Assembly (NCBI GenBank): GCA_033807695.1
Contig: CM066307.1
Coordinates: forward strand, 992,001 to 1,056,000
DNA: 64,000 nucleotides
Reading direction: 5' to 3'
Source: Daedaleopsis sinensis
Lineage: Eukaryota > Basidiomycota > Agaricomycetes > Polyporales > Polyporaceae
How positions within the stretch are numbered: the first letter of the stretch is position 1; the number at the start of each line of letters is the position of its first letter. Of this stretch, positions 1 through 11,066 are shown piece after piece. The translations under genes were made by a program, and so were the position numbers. Below the pieces are notes generated by a model. The model had not been told where the DNA came from. It saw nothing but the letters and a program-made list of their open reading frames with translations, and searched no databases.

Positions 1-99
1 GGGCACATATTCCTCCACCAAAGTGTAAATAGTGAAGCAGATCGCAAGGCCCGTAAAAGCGGTGTATAAGAATGGATTGTTGGCGATGAACGAGAGCAT
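1..99 (-). CDS. N-terminus of a membrane-anchored protein, cut by the window edge
   Basis: An ATG at 99-97 on the minus strand, in a reasonable start context, opens 33 codons that run off the left edge. The peptide begins MLSFIANNPF and carries one hydrophobic stretch (about residues 9-28) followed by acidic residues, like the N-terminal anchor of a fungal ER enzyme. Cytochrome P450s and several glycosyltransferases start this way, but 33 residues do not decide a family. This is the only sign of an intact gene in the left 15 kb, and the gene body lies outside the window. Confidence 0.4.
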   Translation of the reverse strand, partial: MLSFIANNPFLYTAFTGLAICFTIYTLVEEYVP

Positions 100-1346
100 G
101 ATGGTTTTTTGTTGAGCGTAGGTGCCTGGTGCACTGACGTTGTGGTATGGAGAGGTGTGAATTTGAGCGAGGAGCAGGTCCGGATCCCTCCTCACTTGTA
201 TGCTCTACATTCCAATGATGCCTTTGTTGAGCTCCGCGAAGTGCTGAAAGCAGTGTTTAGTGGGGAAATAAGTGGCCAGCACAAAGTAGGGGAATTGATT
301 ATTAAATATTGGAACATTTGAACCTGAGTAGTGTCGGAGAGTCGGCCAGGGTCTGCCGGGCAGCAAGGTGACGTGGGAACAACCTGGGGTGCCCGAGAAG
401 CCATTCTGAGTTCGCAGTACTGAGCGCTGAGTTGCAACGTACGGTGCGCGGTCAGTAATGTTCAGTACTACGGCGCTGGTACCAGCTTTCGTCCGATTCC
501 ATGACTGTCACTGTCCTCAACAACTCACTGATACACCTGGCCTTATTGCTAATACTACTCGGCACTGACATATCTACGGCCGCAGAATCATTCGTGGAAT
601 GGCCTTGGTACACATCCAACTCAGCTTCTACAATCGATCAGGCGGTGGTGCTGGGATAAAGGTTGTTGAAGGTGGTTATGGCTTACCGGTGGTGCTGGAG
701 CCCCAGGAGCATCTTATCAGTAAGCGTTCATTCACGTTCATCACTCAAAGGCGACAAAATGTATGCAAGCACCTTTGTCAAAGGACCATCGACCACTGTG
801 CGGATGTGAGTCGAACCAGGACGCACCTCAGTGACTTGGATGCATCTCCGAGTTGGGGCAGATCAGTAAGCATGAAACATGCAGATTGGAGCAGCCATTA
901 TACATACATGAGCGTTGATCTCCTTGACCTAGTTGGCCCGAGGAGCTGGAAGGGATATGTCAAGTCAGTTACATCTGCCTGCAAAACTCGGAGGAGGCGG
1001 AGGAGAGGATAATATAAGCGCCTGGGGCTGGCACTGGTGGTATTTTTGCCGAGGGCCAAGGGTAATTGTTTCCATGACATGTATGGCGCTAAAGCACCGT
1101 ATATATGCCACGTCACCGCTGGCACTCTTTTCCCCAGACCGCCAACACAGGAACCCAGGCAGGGACGTGCGCGCAGCGTCCCTCTTGTGCAATGGGGTGT
1201 TCTCTGCAGCTGTCCTCTCAATGCTGGCCACGTTGAGACTACGGGATGGCTTGCATGGGATCCTGAGGGGAAAATCAGTACGTTTGCATGTCTGAAAATA
1301 CCCTCCATTGTTCTTTGGCAACATGGTCTCACCCCACATCCCCCCC

Positions 1347-1436
1347 TGAGCATCACCAAAATGTTGGCGACATCGACGATGCTCACTAACCGTGGTGAGC
1401 ACCGCCAAAGAATGTCGGCGACGTCGACGGGGCTTG
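1347..1436. repeat. imperfect tandem duplication, unit about 49 bp
   Basis: A unit starting TGAGCATCACCAAA at 1347 is repeated from 1396 as TGAGCACCGCCAAAG. The two copies share the TCGGCGAC/TTGGCGAC and TCGACG cores and are roughly 80% alike by eye. The function is unknown. Confidence 0.55.
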
Positions 1437-2016
1437 CTTCGGTTAGATCCTGCAGTATGCTCGAGGACCTTTGGGAAGTAGATTTCTCTACTATATTGTG
1501 CCTGCCTTGCTCATGTCCGATGCATCGCAGAATCTCTATATGCATCACACTGGTTCCTACCAAGCGGAAGAGAGTTTATACGGTGTGTACGAAGCACTAG
1601 TGCTATACATCTACACGCCAAACTAATGTTCCCCATGACTACCCAGGAACATGCACTAGGTGCGGAACACACTCTTGAAGACATTTGCTTTGGCATTATG
1701 TATGTGAATCATCTTTATAGTCTCTGCCACTTTGGCGCATTGTCCTTATGTATCCTTCCAAGGATCCGCCATGTCTGTGGCATGTAGTGCGTACCTCTAT
1801 CTCAGCTTCCCTTGCCTGCAAATAAGCTCAAAGATCCCAGCTCCATGCAACCAAGGCGGCTGAACTTCACATTCCGGCTGTTAGCTTTGCACAATCGAAC
1901 CGCGGTAAGTGGTTAATTTGCAGTATCCTCTAGCCTACACTTGCATTGACATAAAGTGTTTGTCATCTAGGATTGACGCGCCCCCTCAAACGGAGATAGC
2001 GAGAGGAGGGGAAGCA

Positions 2017-2089
2017 GACTCTGGCACTGCTGGGCCCTGCAGAAGGGTGTCTGCAGCGTCTTTATGCAGGACCCAGCAGCGCCAGAGTC
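2017..2089. repeat. 25-bp inverted repeat forming a strong hairpin
   Basis: The arms 2017-2041 and 2065-2089 are reverse complements over 25 bp with two mismatches, and both fold as G-U pairs in RNA. The loop is 23 nt. The arm core is GACTCTGGC..CTGCTGGG. It could be the terminus of a mobile element or a small-RNA precursor; the sequence alone does not say. Confidence 0.7.
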
Positions 2090-3159
2090 CCGGAGGAGAG
2101 GCCCTGCTTTAGATACTCCTGGTTACCTTACTCGCCGTTGTTATCTTTACCCGTTTTCATTGAGGCTTAGCTCAATGATTGCAGTGGCTCTACAGTTTTT
2201 TCACCAAAAGCAACTTTAGGGCAGGCTCCCTTTAGGCGTCTGGTCCACGTCGCAGTGATTGCTGTGCCCGCAATGAGCGCTGTTTTGCCATCTCTGCTCA
2301 GCAAGATATTCTTCATATTGTCCGACCGCTTTGGTTGCATCTTCCAACAACTGTCTTGCAAGCACACAACAATCCCTCTTATCAAAAAGAAAAAGTCAAT
2401 TGCACTGACCATCCCTCACAAAGAAGTGCAGTGTAGCGTGCAGTCCTACAGTGACGACGATGTTCATCGCCAGGGCGTATATTCATAGTATCCTTTTGTA
2501 TCAGCATTGTATAAAGCCAGCCAATGGAAGGGAGTGACAATACAGGAATATATGGAGGAATACGACAATGTCGCCCTCCTCTCAACGCATGTCCAGCCTG
2601 TGCCCCACCTCGATTGCTGCACCTTGCTGAGAGATAGAACCCGCCCAGTGAGTACGGCTTATGTTCTCGACGGTTTACGCAATGTACTCACCTTGAGTGC
2701 TGCCACTGGGCACGCAGTAGGGCCGGGTATGTGACATGTTCATCTGCAACACCATCGCGTCTGGCTGAACACCACCAGATTGGCAGCCAGTGTGCAATGC
2801 GCCACAATCCCGAATCGCTCACCAGGTCCGTGTTCCTAAGTCCCTGACATGTACCTGGCCAGATGTAAACTCCAAAGGACGATGGGTGTCATCCGCCGTC
2901 TGTGCAAGAGTGTGCTATGCGATGAGTGTCAAGGAGCTGCTGACTGTACATCCGTGCAGCGCGTGAGTCTCCGCCTGACTCAATAGTAGTTGGATCATAC
3001 TCACCATGTAGATTGCAGGCTGAGTCGCGTGAAAGAGGAACTTTTGCAGAGCAGAACATCACGCCTGGTGTATCCGGCTGTTTTAATCTGCGAAACCACT
3101 GGCTAGAAGGTCCAGTACTCTAGAATACGAGACCACGGTGCTCGTTGTACCCTCGCATA

Positions 3160-4348
3160 GCACCTGTGGTCACCACTTTTTACGTAAACACCTACACTAC
3201 TGGCCTGCCAGGATGTGCATTCTGTCTTTTATCTGTGCAGGCAGCTTTATAAATGCGAAAAAGCAGTAATCTAGAAAGTGTGCTGGGCTGTTTAGATTGA
3301 GTCTGTCAATTCAAACTGTCCAGGGCACAATTATGGAGTGTCACAGTCACTGGTCAGAAAAGGGTGCTGGGCTGTTATTCAAGCTAGTACATTGGTTGAT
3401 AAAGGGTGCAGGGCGGTCGATTAAACTGGTTTAGAAAAGAGAGCAGGGCAGTTGATGAAACTAGTGCCCCAGTTGAGAAAGTGTGCTAGGCAGTTAATTA
3501 AACTAGTCAGAATAGAGTGCAGGGCAGTTTATTAAACAGATGCATCAGTCAAGAATAGGTGCTGGGCAGTTAATTAAACAGGTACATCAGTCGAAAAAGA
3601 GTGCAGGGCCAGTGACCAATTCTGATATAATGCAATCTGCCAGTTATCTCTTCAGATAACAACTTCTTATCTCTACTGATTGCTTGCTCATCTAATCTAC
3701 TGTCCTAGGATCAAAACCGCACCACTGGGCGCTTACTTAGCACCTTATTACCTTAATTAGGCAGGTAGGTGGCTAGGCTACCCTAGGGGGGCCACTTCCT
3801 CACCCCCTACCTTCCACATTTCTTGATGGATTCCCTCCATTCAAGTTGTGGTATACTTGTCCATCAAATGGCCACTACCCTGTACAATGTGAGTGTACAA
3901 CCCTTTTCATTCAGTGCACTACAATAGGTAGAAATGGTTGCTTTAGTTGGGTATAAAACACTGAATAGCTCAGTAGCTGGTGGGTGCATCATCATGTACA
4001 AAGTACCGTTGAAGAGGGCTATAATGGGGCTTTCCAACGGGCCCTTATACATGGAAACCCATCCACAGGAACACTGGTTATGCACCAGTGCCCCTCCTAT
4101 CCTACCTCCAAATCATCTGGGGTATACCTCTGTAAATTCCTAATCCTTTTCTGACCAGTGACTGTGACACTCCATAATTGTGCCCTGGACAGTTTGAATT
4201 CACAGACTCAATCTAAACAGCCCAGCACCCTTTCTAGATTACTGCTTTTTCGCATTTATAAAGCTGCCTGCACAGATAAAAGACAGAATGCACATCCTGG
4301 CAGGCCAGTAGTGTAGGTGTTTACATAAAAAGTGGTGACCACAGGTGC
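3160..4348. mobile_element. non-autonomous inverted-repeat DNA element with 204-bp arms
   Basis: Bases 3160-3363 and 4145-4348 are reverse complements of exactly equal length (204 bp), with only three visible mismatches near 3183, 3280 and 3307. About 780 bp of unique sequence lies between them and has no transposase-like frame. Each arm begins GCACCTGTGGTCACC. This is the structure of a non-autonomous TIR or foldback element. High arm identity points to a fairly recent insertion or to gene conversion between the arms. I could not see a clean target-site duplication, and both flanks show a further CTCGTTG similarity, so the true termini may lie 20-40 bp farther out. Confidence 0.8.
3362..3612. 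repeat. degenerate subterminal tandem repeats, unit about 40-50 bp
   Basis: The core GTGCAGGGCAGTTAATTAAAC recurs with variation at about 3362, 3403, 3439, 3481, 3515, 3556 and 3598, each preceded by an A-rich GAAAAGA tract. A related core, GTGCTGGGCTGTTTAGATT, sits in the arm at 3279. The repeats lie directly inside the left arm. Subterminal motif arrays are typical transposase-binding regions of several DNA-transposon families; that role is inferred here. Confidence 0.7.
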
Positions 4349-4440
4349 AAAAGTGCATGTTACATGGGCTCAACGAGAGTGTAAAGCACATCAAAAGGCT
4401 GTTTAAGATATGTATCATGGGGGTGTAATGGGCGTGTCAC

Positions 4441-4495
4441 AAGTGTCTAATGGGTGTCTAACAGGTGTCTAACAGGCGTCAAGCAGGTGTCTGAC
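4441..4495 (+). repeat. 11-bp tandem repeat, five copies
   Basis: Five consecutive 11-mers follow the consensus AGGTGTCTAAC: the first three and the last differ by one to three bases, and the fourth is AGGCGTCAAGC. The array lies about 90 bp outside the right arm of the inverted-repeat element. It is a minisatellite with no coding role that I can see. Confidence 0.75.
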
Positions 4496-4632
4496 AGCCA
4501 TGAGACACGACACAAAGGAATGAACATGTTCAACAGCATAGTTCCTCGACTCGAACATCAACTACCATGAGGATAGTTAGCGGCCCACCCGTTATATTAA
4601 GTAATGATTCAACTTTGGTGCAATGCTAGCTA

Positions 4633-5222
4633 TTGACTGACTACGTTGCAGGCACTGCAGAGGTTGCGACCTTACGTAGTAATGCGGACAACGACTCTGA
4701 GCTATACATTGCCGCCATCAGCACTTACATGGTGGTTAACAACAAAATCCCTTCCCCACCTTTTGCAGCTCAGATTCAACATCTCAGCCATCAGAAAAAT
4801 TACCTCAATCTCATACTGCAAGGGAGCCTCCCGGTGGGGCTTTCGGAGTACCAGGGGATGTCTGGGCTACAAGTGCGACCAGGGTGTATGTGCGGATTAT
4901 CAAGCCTAAAGATCCAGAATCAGTACGGGAAGACCTGTCCTGGGAGGCTTTGAGTTTGGTTGACCTTGTCCAACAGAACAAGTTCACACATCCCTTGTTC
5001 CCCACCGCATTCATCAGCATCAGCACCTGTGGACTTTCTTGGTGGCGCCAATATTCATGTCGGAAGTTCGCCTGGGATGTGCGCAGGGCGGGTGCAGGAA
5101 AGCTGGAGTTGTCAGACCTCAATGGAACTGATTTGCTCAGCATGATCTACTCCAACCTGCAGAAGACTCTGAATGTGAAGCCTGCTGCCAACGACCCCCC
5201 TGATCATTTCAACCCGCCATGA
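4633..5222 (+). pseudogene. decayed coding fragment, possible upstream part of the JmjC-like gene
   Basis: Two overlapping plus-strand frames (4633-4953 and 4884-5222) read like protein, with residues such as VRIIKPKDPESVREDLSWEA and GLSWWRQ. They are shifted relative to each other near 4880, so the original frame is broken. No family is certain. The JmjC-like remnant starts about 900 bp downstream on the same strand, so this may be its N-terminal part. A frame between them at 5599-5793 is open for 64 codons. The link is inference only. Confidence 0.3.
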
Positions 5223-6108
5223 TGATCCCAACTCCTAGAACTCGAGATGACTAAGACTCTCCTGACCTTGCAAGCACGGCCATGATTGCTGAATGAGCAA
5301 GCCAACGAGCACTGTCAGTACCTATAGGTTTGCAGTTTCTATAGTTTAGCCATTGCTGGCTGCATATATGCATTAACATATGCCTAACAGACACGGCACC
5401 AGGTGATGATGGCACAGGCATACATGATCTACTACCTTTCAGCCCAGAACCAGAAGTTCCACAACAGTTTGGTATGTCAATGTTGCTCGTCCACATAGTT
5501 GGGGAAGAGCACTAACTTGCCACCAATGTCTCTCGCCAGAGCCGGAGCAGAATGCTGCCCCCCTGCCTAAGCATCCCCAGGGCAATCCCGCCTCCGTTGT
5601 GGACGAGTCTCTCATGCCATCTCCAGGAGACACAGAATTCCCCAGCAACGTGGGTAGCATGGTATGGTGGGGCAAGGTGCGCACACTTCTCCCGTTTGTA
5701 ATTGATGAACCTACTCCGGACAAGGAGGTACACATTGTAAACTGGAAACAGTGTCCAGTATCTCACTCACATCCACAGGATGATGACATGTGATGGGTTA
5801 AATGGGCATCAGGCTGCTCCACTCTTGGGACGGAGTGCCTTGCAAACAGCAAACCAGCTCTGGTCAAAGAAATCTTAGCGTCTTCAGACACTCCTCCCAA
5901 GGAAGAAAGGACGCAAATTGAAGTTCGCATCCGTCAAGCTATTGCCGTGGGACGATGAGCAGTAGTGTTCCCCACGTGTCTGGCCGACACTTACTCATGG
6001 TCAGACAAGACGGCTGCACATCTTAGGGGGTCCAACCGGCGCACTTGTGCAGTGGCATGGTGAGCTGATTCCTGCCCAATTGATCCTTCTAATGCTCCAG
6101 CTCACGCA

Positions 6109-7433
6109 GTGCATAGATGCCAAGACTCGGAAGGACACCTGCAATTGGATCCCGACAACCCAGAGTATAATGCAATATATCAGTCGGGCATCATTAAAGA
6201 TTTCTTCGGGCTCGCCGCTGACAACCAAACCTGCGCCAACCTGTTGGACATACCCATGTCCCACCAAGAGCGGCCATGGTGCATCAGGTGTGTGAGGCCC
6301 CATCCTGTCTCATGAGGTATCATTGACGGAACTCACAACAACCTACTGGACAACAAGGCTGCCCTCAAAAGCACCCAGGGGATTGCCTATGAATATGACT
6401 CGCACTCATCTGCGTCGCAATTACAGGCAAGGCTCCAACACAGCAGTGAATACTCAATTCCCTCAGACACTATACTTTTCTCCAACTGGGCACTGGCGAC
6501 CACAGGAGGATTCCTAACCTATCAGCATCACAACACTACTGGGGCTGCTACATGGGTCTCAATAGGTAGTGGGGCTAAGATTTGAATCCTCTTTACCCCT
6601 CGGGCGAAGACTTGATCCGAGCTCCAGGAAGCCCTACATTGTGCAGCCAACTTTGATCAGTTATCAGACCCTGCACAACTTGAAAAGCACTTTCACATCA
6701 CATCTCTTGTCTTACACCCAGGTGCAGTCTTGTGAGTACGGTGGTTGGCTCTGAAATTTTTTGTCCTAGCTAAGTAGCTTCAGTATACAACCTCCTGGCC
6801 AGTTCCACATGGTCTACACCCCTGTGAAGACCATAGCAGTTGGAGGGCACTTTCTCACATGGGATTGTCTGCACCTGACACTCATGACACAACAGCTTGA
6901 AGAGGCGACAAATCATGCCGAAAACAACTCAGGACACACCAGCATGGTTTGGTGCCTTATGCACATGACTATGGACCTATGCTTCCGACCCGATTTCTCA
7001 AGTACGTGGGCAATAACTTATACGCCATTGGTAGCTCACTCGCAGGAAATGAACAGTCAACGTCAACCACCTCTATGCTCTTTATGAGCTCCTCCTCCTC
7101 CGCGAGCAATACCTGTCCGTTGCAGAACCCAATCAACCACATCGTCCAATGGAAAAGCGCAAAACCAAACATGCCCTGACCAGCACAGTGATGGAACACG
7201 ATTATTGTAGAATTGCTGCACTCATGGTCCTCGACAAGTTGTTCAACAACCTTGGACAGACGTTCACCACACGCAAGATGGCCTGGACCATGTCCCTCTT
7301 TGAGGAGATTATCAAAATCCTTCAGAACATCAAGCTGCCAACCACAGTACTTTACTCGACAGAGATCAAGACAATACAAGCTCAGGAGGAACAAACTTAC
7401 CAAAGCTTGTTCAAGGGTGACAAGCCAACTTAG
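6109..7433 (+). pseudogene. decayed JmjC-like domain gene with an intact intron
   Basis: From 6109 one plus-strand frame continues to about 6733 and is interrupted only by TGA at 6313, 6583 and 6613. It reads NWALATTGGFLTYQHHN then TWVSIGSGAKI, the strand around the iron-binding HxD motif of Agaricomycete JmjC-like proteins, here with Asn where Asp is expected and TGA where Trp is expected. An intact-looking intron (GTGAGTACGG...TTCAG, about 6734-6785) joins LHPGAV to FIQPPGQFHMVYTP and GGHFLTWD, the second half of the cupin fold. After about 7000 the reading moves to other frames, and 7149-7433 gives a C-terminal helical piece. The gene is non-functional. Confidence 0.65.
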
Positions 7434-9021
7434 GCTACCGTGACGAGGAGGTCCAGTAAGCCCACATTGCAAAGCTCAGCACTCTCGCAACACTGACCAT
7501 TGAGCCTTTGTAGAAAATGTGTTCAAAAGGTGTGTGGTCTAAACGCAGTCAAACCAGTTGGCGACATTGTATTGCATCGCATGATTAAATAGTAAACAGT
7601 CTGACAGAATACCTCAGCGCATAGCAGTGGGTTCTTGCTAGAGCGGCCCTGCTGCTTCTCACAATATTGAGGCTCAAGCGGTGCTCCATCCGCCAGCCTC
7701 AGTTCTCACTCAGCCTGAGCCTCAAATGAGGTATAGCGAGCCCCTGTGAAATGTGTATCCAGCGCTGTGCGCCTGCACCTGCTCCAGCTCCTAGGTCTCG
7801 CTATTCATAGCGTGATCGGGGCCCCCGCAAACACTTCTGCCAAAGGCATGGCAGTGTCAGGACCGCTACCCAGTGCGTGAGTGCTTAGACTATGTAATCA
7901 TGCTCTGTCGGGCGGTCGGACTGAATGAGTCATGGTAGAACCGTGGATATGCAGTCAACATTCACGCACCTGCACCTGCTTGCTAGGGTGTGAGCTGAGA
8001 CTGGTCGCATCAACGGCTCGCAGATGTGCAAGTAGGACGCCGACCCCCTGCCCTGGCGACCTTGTATGAGTGATTCAGTCATCACTGACAAGGTCGCCAC
8101 ACTGGGAAGTGCACGTACCAGGGTCCCGCACGACTCTCATAGCCTTGCGCCCTTCCTTGAGCCTTGGAGCTACACACACACTGTGTCAGTCATGCTTGAT
8201 CAAGCAAAAACAACCAGTATGTACGCGGTTTGAGTCAAGCCGAGCGCAGCAAGCGATGACCTGCCGTGTACTGCAGGAACATGCAAGTCAAGTACATGAC
8301 CCAGTACCCCTTCTTGAGGAAGCTGCATCAACCGGGCGGCTACAGGGCTCCTTGTCAATCCCTTGATCATCTAGAGAACGACTGGCAAGCCTTCATCCAG
8401 TGTGTTGTGCACTGTCACTGGCATCGACACTGGCCATGGGTGTGGCGAGCCTGGCCTGAGGTGCGTCAATGACATCGGCCTAGTTCGGATGCGCACAGAT
8501 GTGACCGGGATGTACCCGATGTACAATACGGCGGGGAATAGAAAGTGTTTAATAGTGTTATATCCGGATGGTTGTGGAATGTTTCGTATACACACAGTTA
8601 GATACTGTATCTAATGTGTGGCCAAACCACCTAACACCGTATCTTCCTGGCTATTCTCATATCACGTTAGATATGATTAGACAGGAATCAACCCAGTTAT
8701 ACCGGTTTCTCACTGGTGTTCATTCCTGCAGTGGAATCCTCCAGTGACATGCCAATTGGGATGTCCGGCTGTTCCAAGTCTCATCCTACACCGGTCGCGA
8801 CTTGCTGCCGCACAACAATGGATTTGTTGGTCCGAGTTGAATGTCTGCTACGGGATCACCTTCGACTCGCACTGGCCCCGTCCTATCAAATGTGGCTGGT
8901 GAGTGTGGCTGTCAGAGATAGAGTGAGAGGTACGTACTCTAGTTGTGCGTGTCTGTGGGCGTAGCGAGTGCGAGTGTGTGATCCTGATACAGTGGCGGAC
9001 AGCCAAAGTCAACAAGTCGGC

Positions 9022-9150
9022 TAGCGCTTGACACAGATTTTTTCTGGACAAACTGAGTTCAGAATCATGTGCAGAATCACTGAAAGAGTCCAAAAACACA
9101 CATCCGAAGTTTTTCCCATGAAAAATGGGGGTTGGCCAATATTTTGACCC
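9022..9150 (+). repeat. dispersed direct repeat, copy A
   Basis: This copy runs from CTAGCGCTTGACACAGATTT to the GGGGTTGGCCAATATTTTGA region and matches 9342-9470 at roughly 80% by eye. The best-conserved block is AACACACATCCGAAGTTTTT followed by CCC and an AAAAATGGGG tract. There is no coding potential. Confidence 0.65.
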
Positions 9151-9341
9151 CGTTGAACGCCTTGGCGCTCGTTTTAGACACTAATTGCGGCTTGGATCAC
9201 CTAATCGGGAGTGGTTTCAGAGTGACTTGAGACGAGCAGAACCTCAAGAAATTATCTAAAAGGGGTGCGGTCAAACCAATAGCTCGCGCTAAGCTCGGTT
9301 ACTGATAGCGCCCATCGAGCGCTACAACCTTTGGCAAGCCT

Positions 9342-9470
9342 GTAGCGCCTGATTGGGATTTTTTTGAGTAAATCTGACTCCAGAAACATGATCAGAATCG
9401 CTAAAAGAGCCTAAAAACACACATCCGAAGTTTTTCCCGTTAAAAATGGGGTTTGGCCAAACTTTTGAGG
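9342..9470 (+). repeat. dispersed direct repeat, copy B
   Basis: Second copy of the 9022-9150 unit, 320 bp downstream in the same orientation. It shares the ACACATCCGAAGTTTTTCCC core and the GGTTTGGCCAAACTTTTGA tail. The pair could be terminal repeats of a small element or a local duplication. Confidence 0.65.
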
Positions 9471-11066
9471 ATCAAATTCCCTTATTTGGGATTTTGTGAA
9501 CGATTGGCTCGATGAATTTCGCTCGGAGTAGGCTCAAAATGCTACTCTACTCAATGTGCATCTATTCCGGTGGTTCCGAAGGCCGGCAAAAATGGTCGAC
9601 CAAAGTTGTCGACTTTGGCTGTCCGCCACTGTATACGATCCTGATGTACATAGCAGATAAGCAGCATCGAGAGCAAATATATCAGGTTCCAATGAATATT
9701 CATGTCGTAATGATCAGCTATGCGAAGTGCTTGGGAGGACTGACAGACATACCCCCGTTAATGTGATGTAGGCGGGGGCATTCGTGCTCCTGGCACGGGT
9801 GCACAAGCATTGTACGGTTTGACTATGCTTGCAGACCTTGTGAGTCCCAGGAGCTCTATAGAGACTGAACATACATTACCAGTTCATGGTAGGAACTGTT
9901 CACACTGTCCAAGAACGATGATGCGAAATAACGCCAGTTGTGTGGCCATCAGCGGTTGAGTCCTCGCAGATGTGTTCTGTGAGCTGGGATGAGCAAAACG
10001 TCAGCCCAAGCATGCTCGAGGCCGGTACCGTCCGGGATGGGTGATGCTGTGCGTGCCGCATACAATGGAGGGGGTGCTCACTGCTCCAATCTCCAAAGTA
10101 TCTAGACGGTACAGGTTGAACCTGGACGATTAGTAGACACACTGGTGCAGGATTAACCTTCACACAACGACTCACTAAATATCAGACCCCAGGACGGAAG
10201 CGTTTCTCCACGCGATCCTGGACAGGGACCATCCAGGAAGTAACATTTAGTTCTGGCGACACAACTCGATGCGACTTGCTCCAGCACGCTACAGACAGAG
10301 GTGGTTGGCAGCTGACAAACACGGTCAACTCCAGTCCCTTGAAGGCCACCGTGGGACCTGCTTTGGTAGCAGGTGGAGAGGAGGGACGGTTGATGTCAAA
10401 GACGACGGGTCGCTCAGGGGCATGAGGAAGGTTGAAGGGAGGCATGTTGAAGAATACGGAGACAAGTATGGTACAGAAGGATGGTATAGAGTAGACTAGT
10501 AAAGAAATATGATAGGTCCAGGTTGATTCTAGAGAAGTTGAGATGTTAAGACATAGACGGTGGTGGTGGTGGGCAGATGTTTATGAACGCAGAAGCGCCC
10601 AATCACTGCCGCAGCAGACCTCGGTTCAGGTGTCTTCAGCACAGGTGCCACCTCCCCCTTCTTGCTTTCATTCACAAACCTCCTCCCCTCTGTTGCACAA
10701 CACCATTCAGCTAAATACTCTCAACGAATTAAACTCCTCCTCCTATCTGCCACGCATCATTCAGCTCTCACAGTGCTATCACGACCTCATATCACTGCTC
10801 CTGCGGCCGGACACACTCTGTTCTGCAACTCTCAGCCAGGCCCACACCATGTCACGCTCTTTCGTCCACCACAGTGTCTTCCTCCTTTGAAGGCACAGCA
10901 ACCCTGCCACACGACCATGACACTCGCCTAAAAGCTAGCCCATCGCAGAGTAGTTTGAAACAATTGAGGGAGAGACCATTGTACAGGGCAGTGCACACAT
11001 GGACCTGTAAGTAATCCCTCAGATATTTCGCTTCCTCCACCTGGGTCTGAACACAACATACCACAG

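Larger units (their letters stand above)
100..3159. other. gene-free stretch left of the inverted-repeat element
   Basis: No reading frame here has domain-like content; the open frames are short and overlap in several frames. The stretch holds a tandem duplication (1347-1436) and a strong hairpin (2017-2089), both listed separately. I see nothing else. Confidence 0.5.
7434..11066. other. gene-free repeat-like stretch
   Basis: No convincing gene. It contains a pair of 129-bp direct repeats (9022-9150 and 9342-9470) and a pyrimidine-rich block at about 10,620-10,900. Short frames near 8070-8470 and 10,269-10,500 have no recognisable motif. An imperfect palindrome TTAGATACTGTATCTAA lies near 8598. 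Confidence 0.45.

Noticed and set aside
3160..4348. LTR retrotransposon
   Set aside because: The repeats are inverted rather than direct, and there is no gag, protease or reverse transcriptase signal between them.
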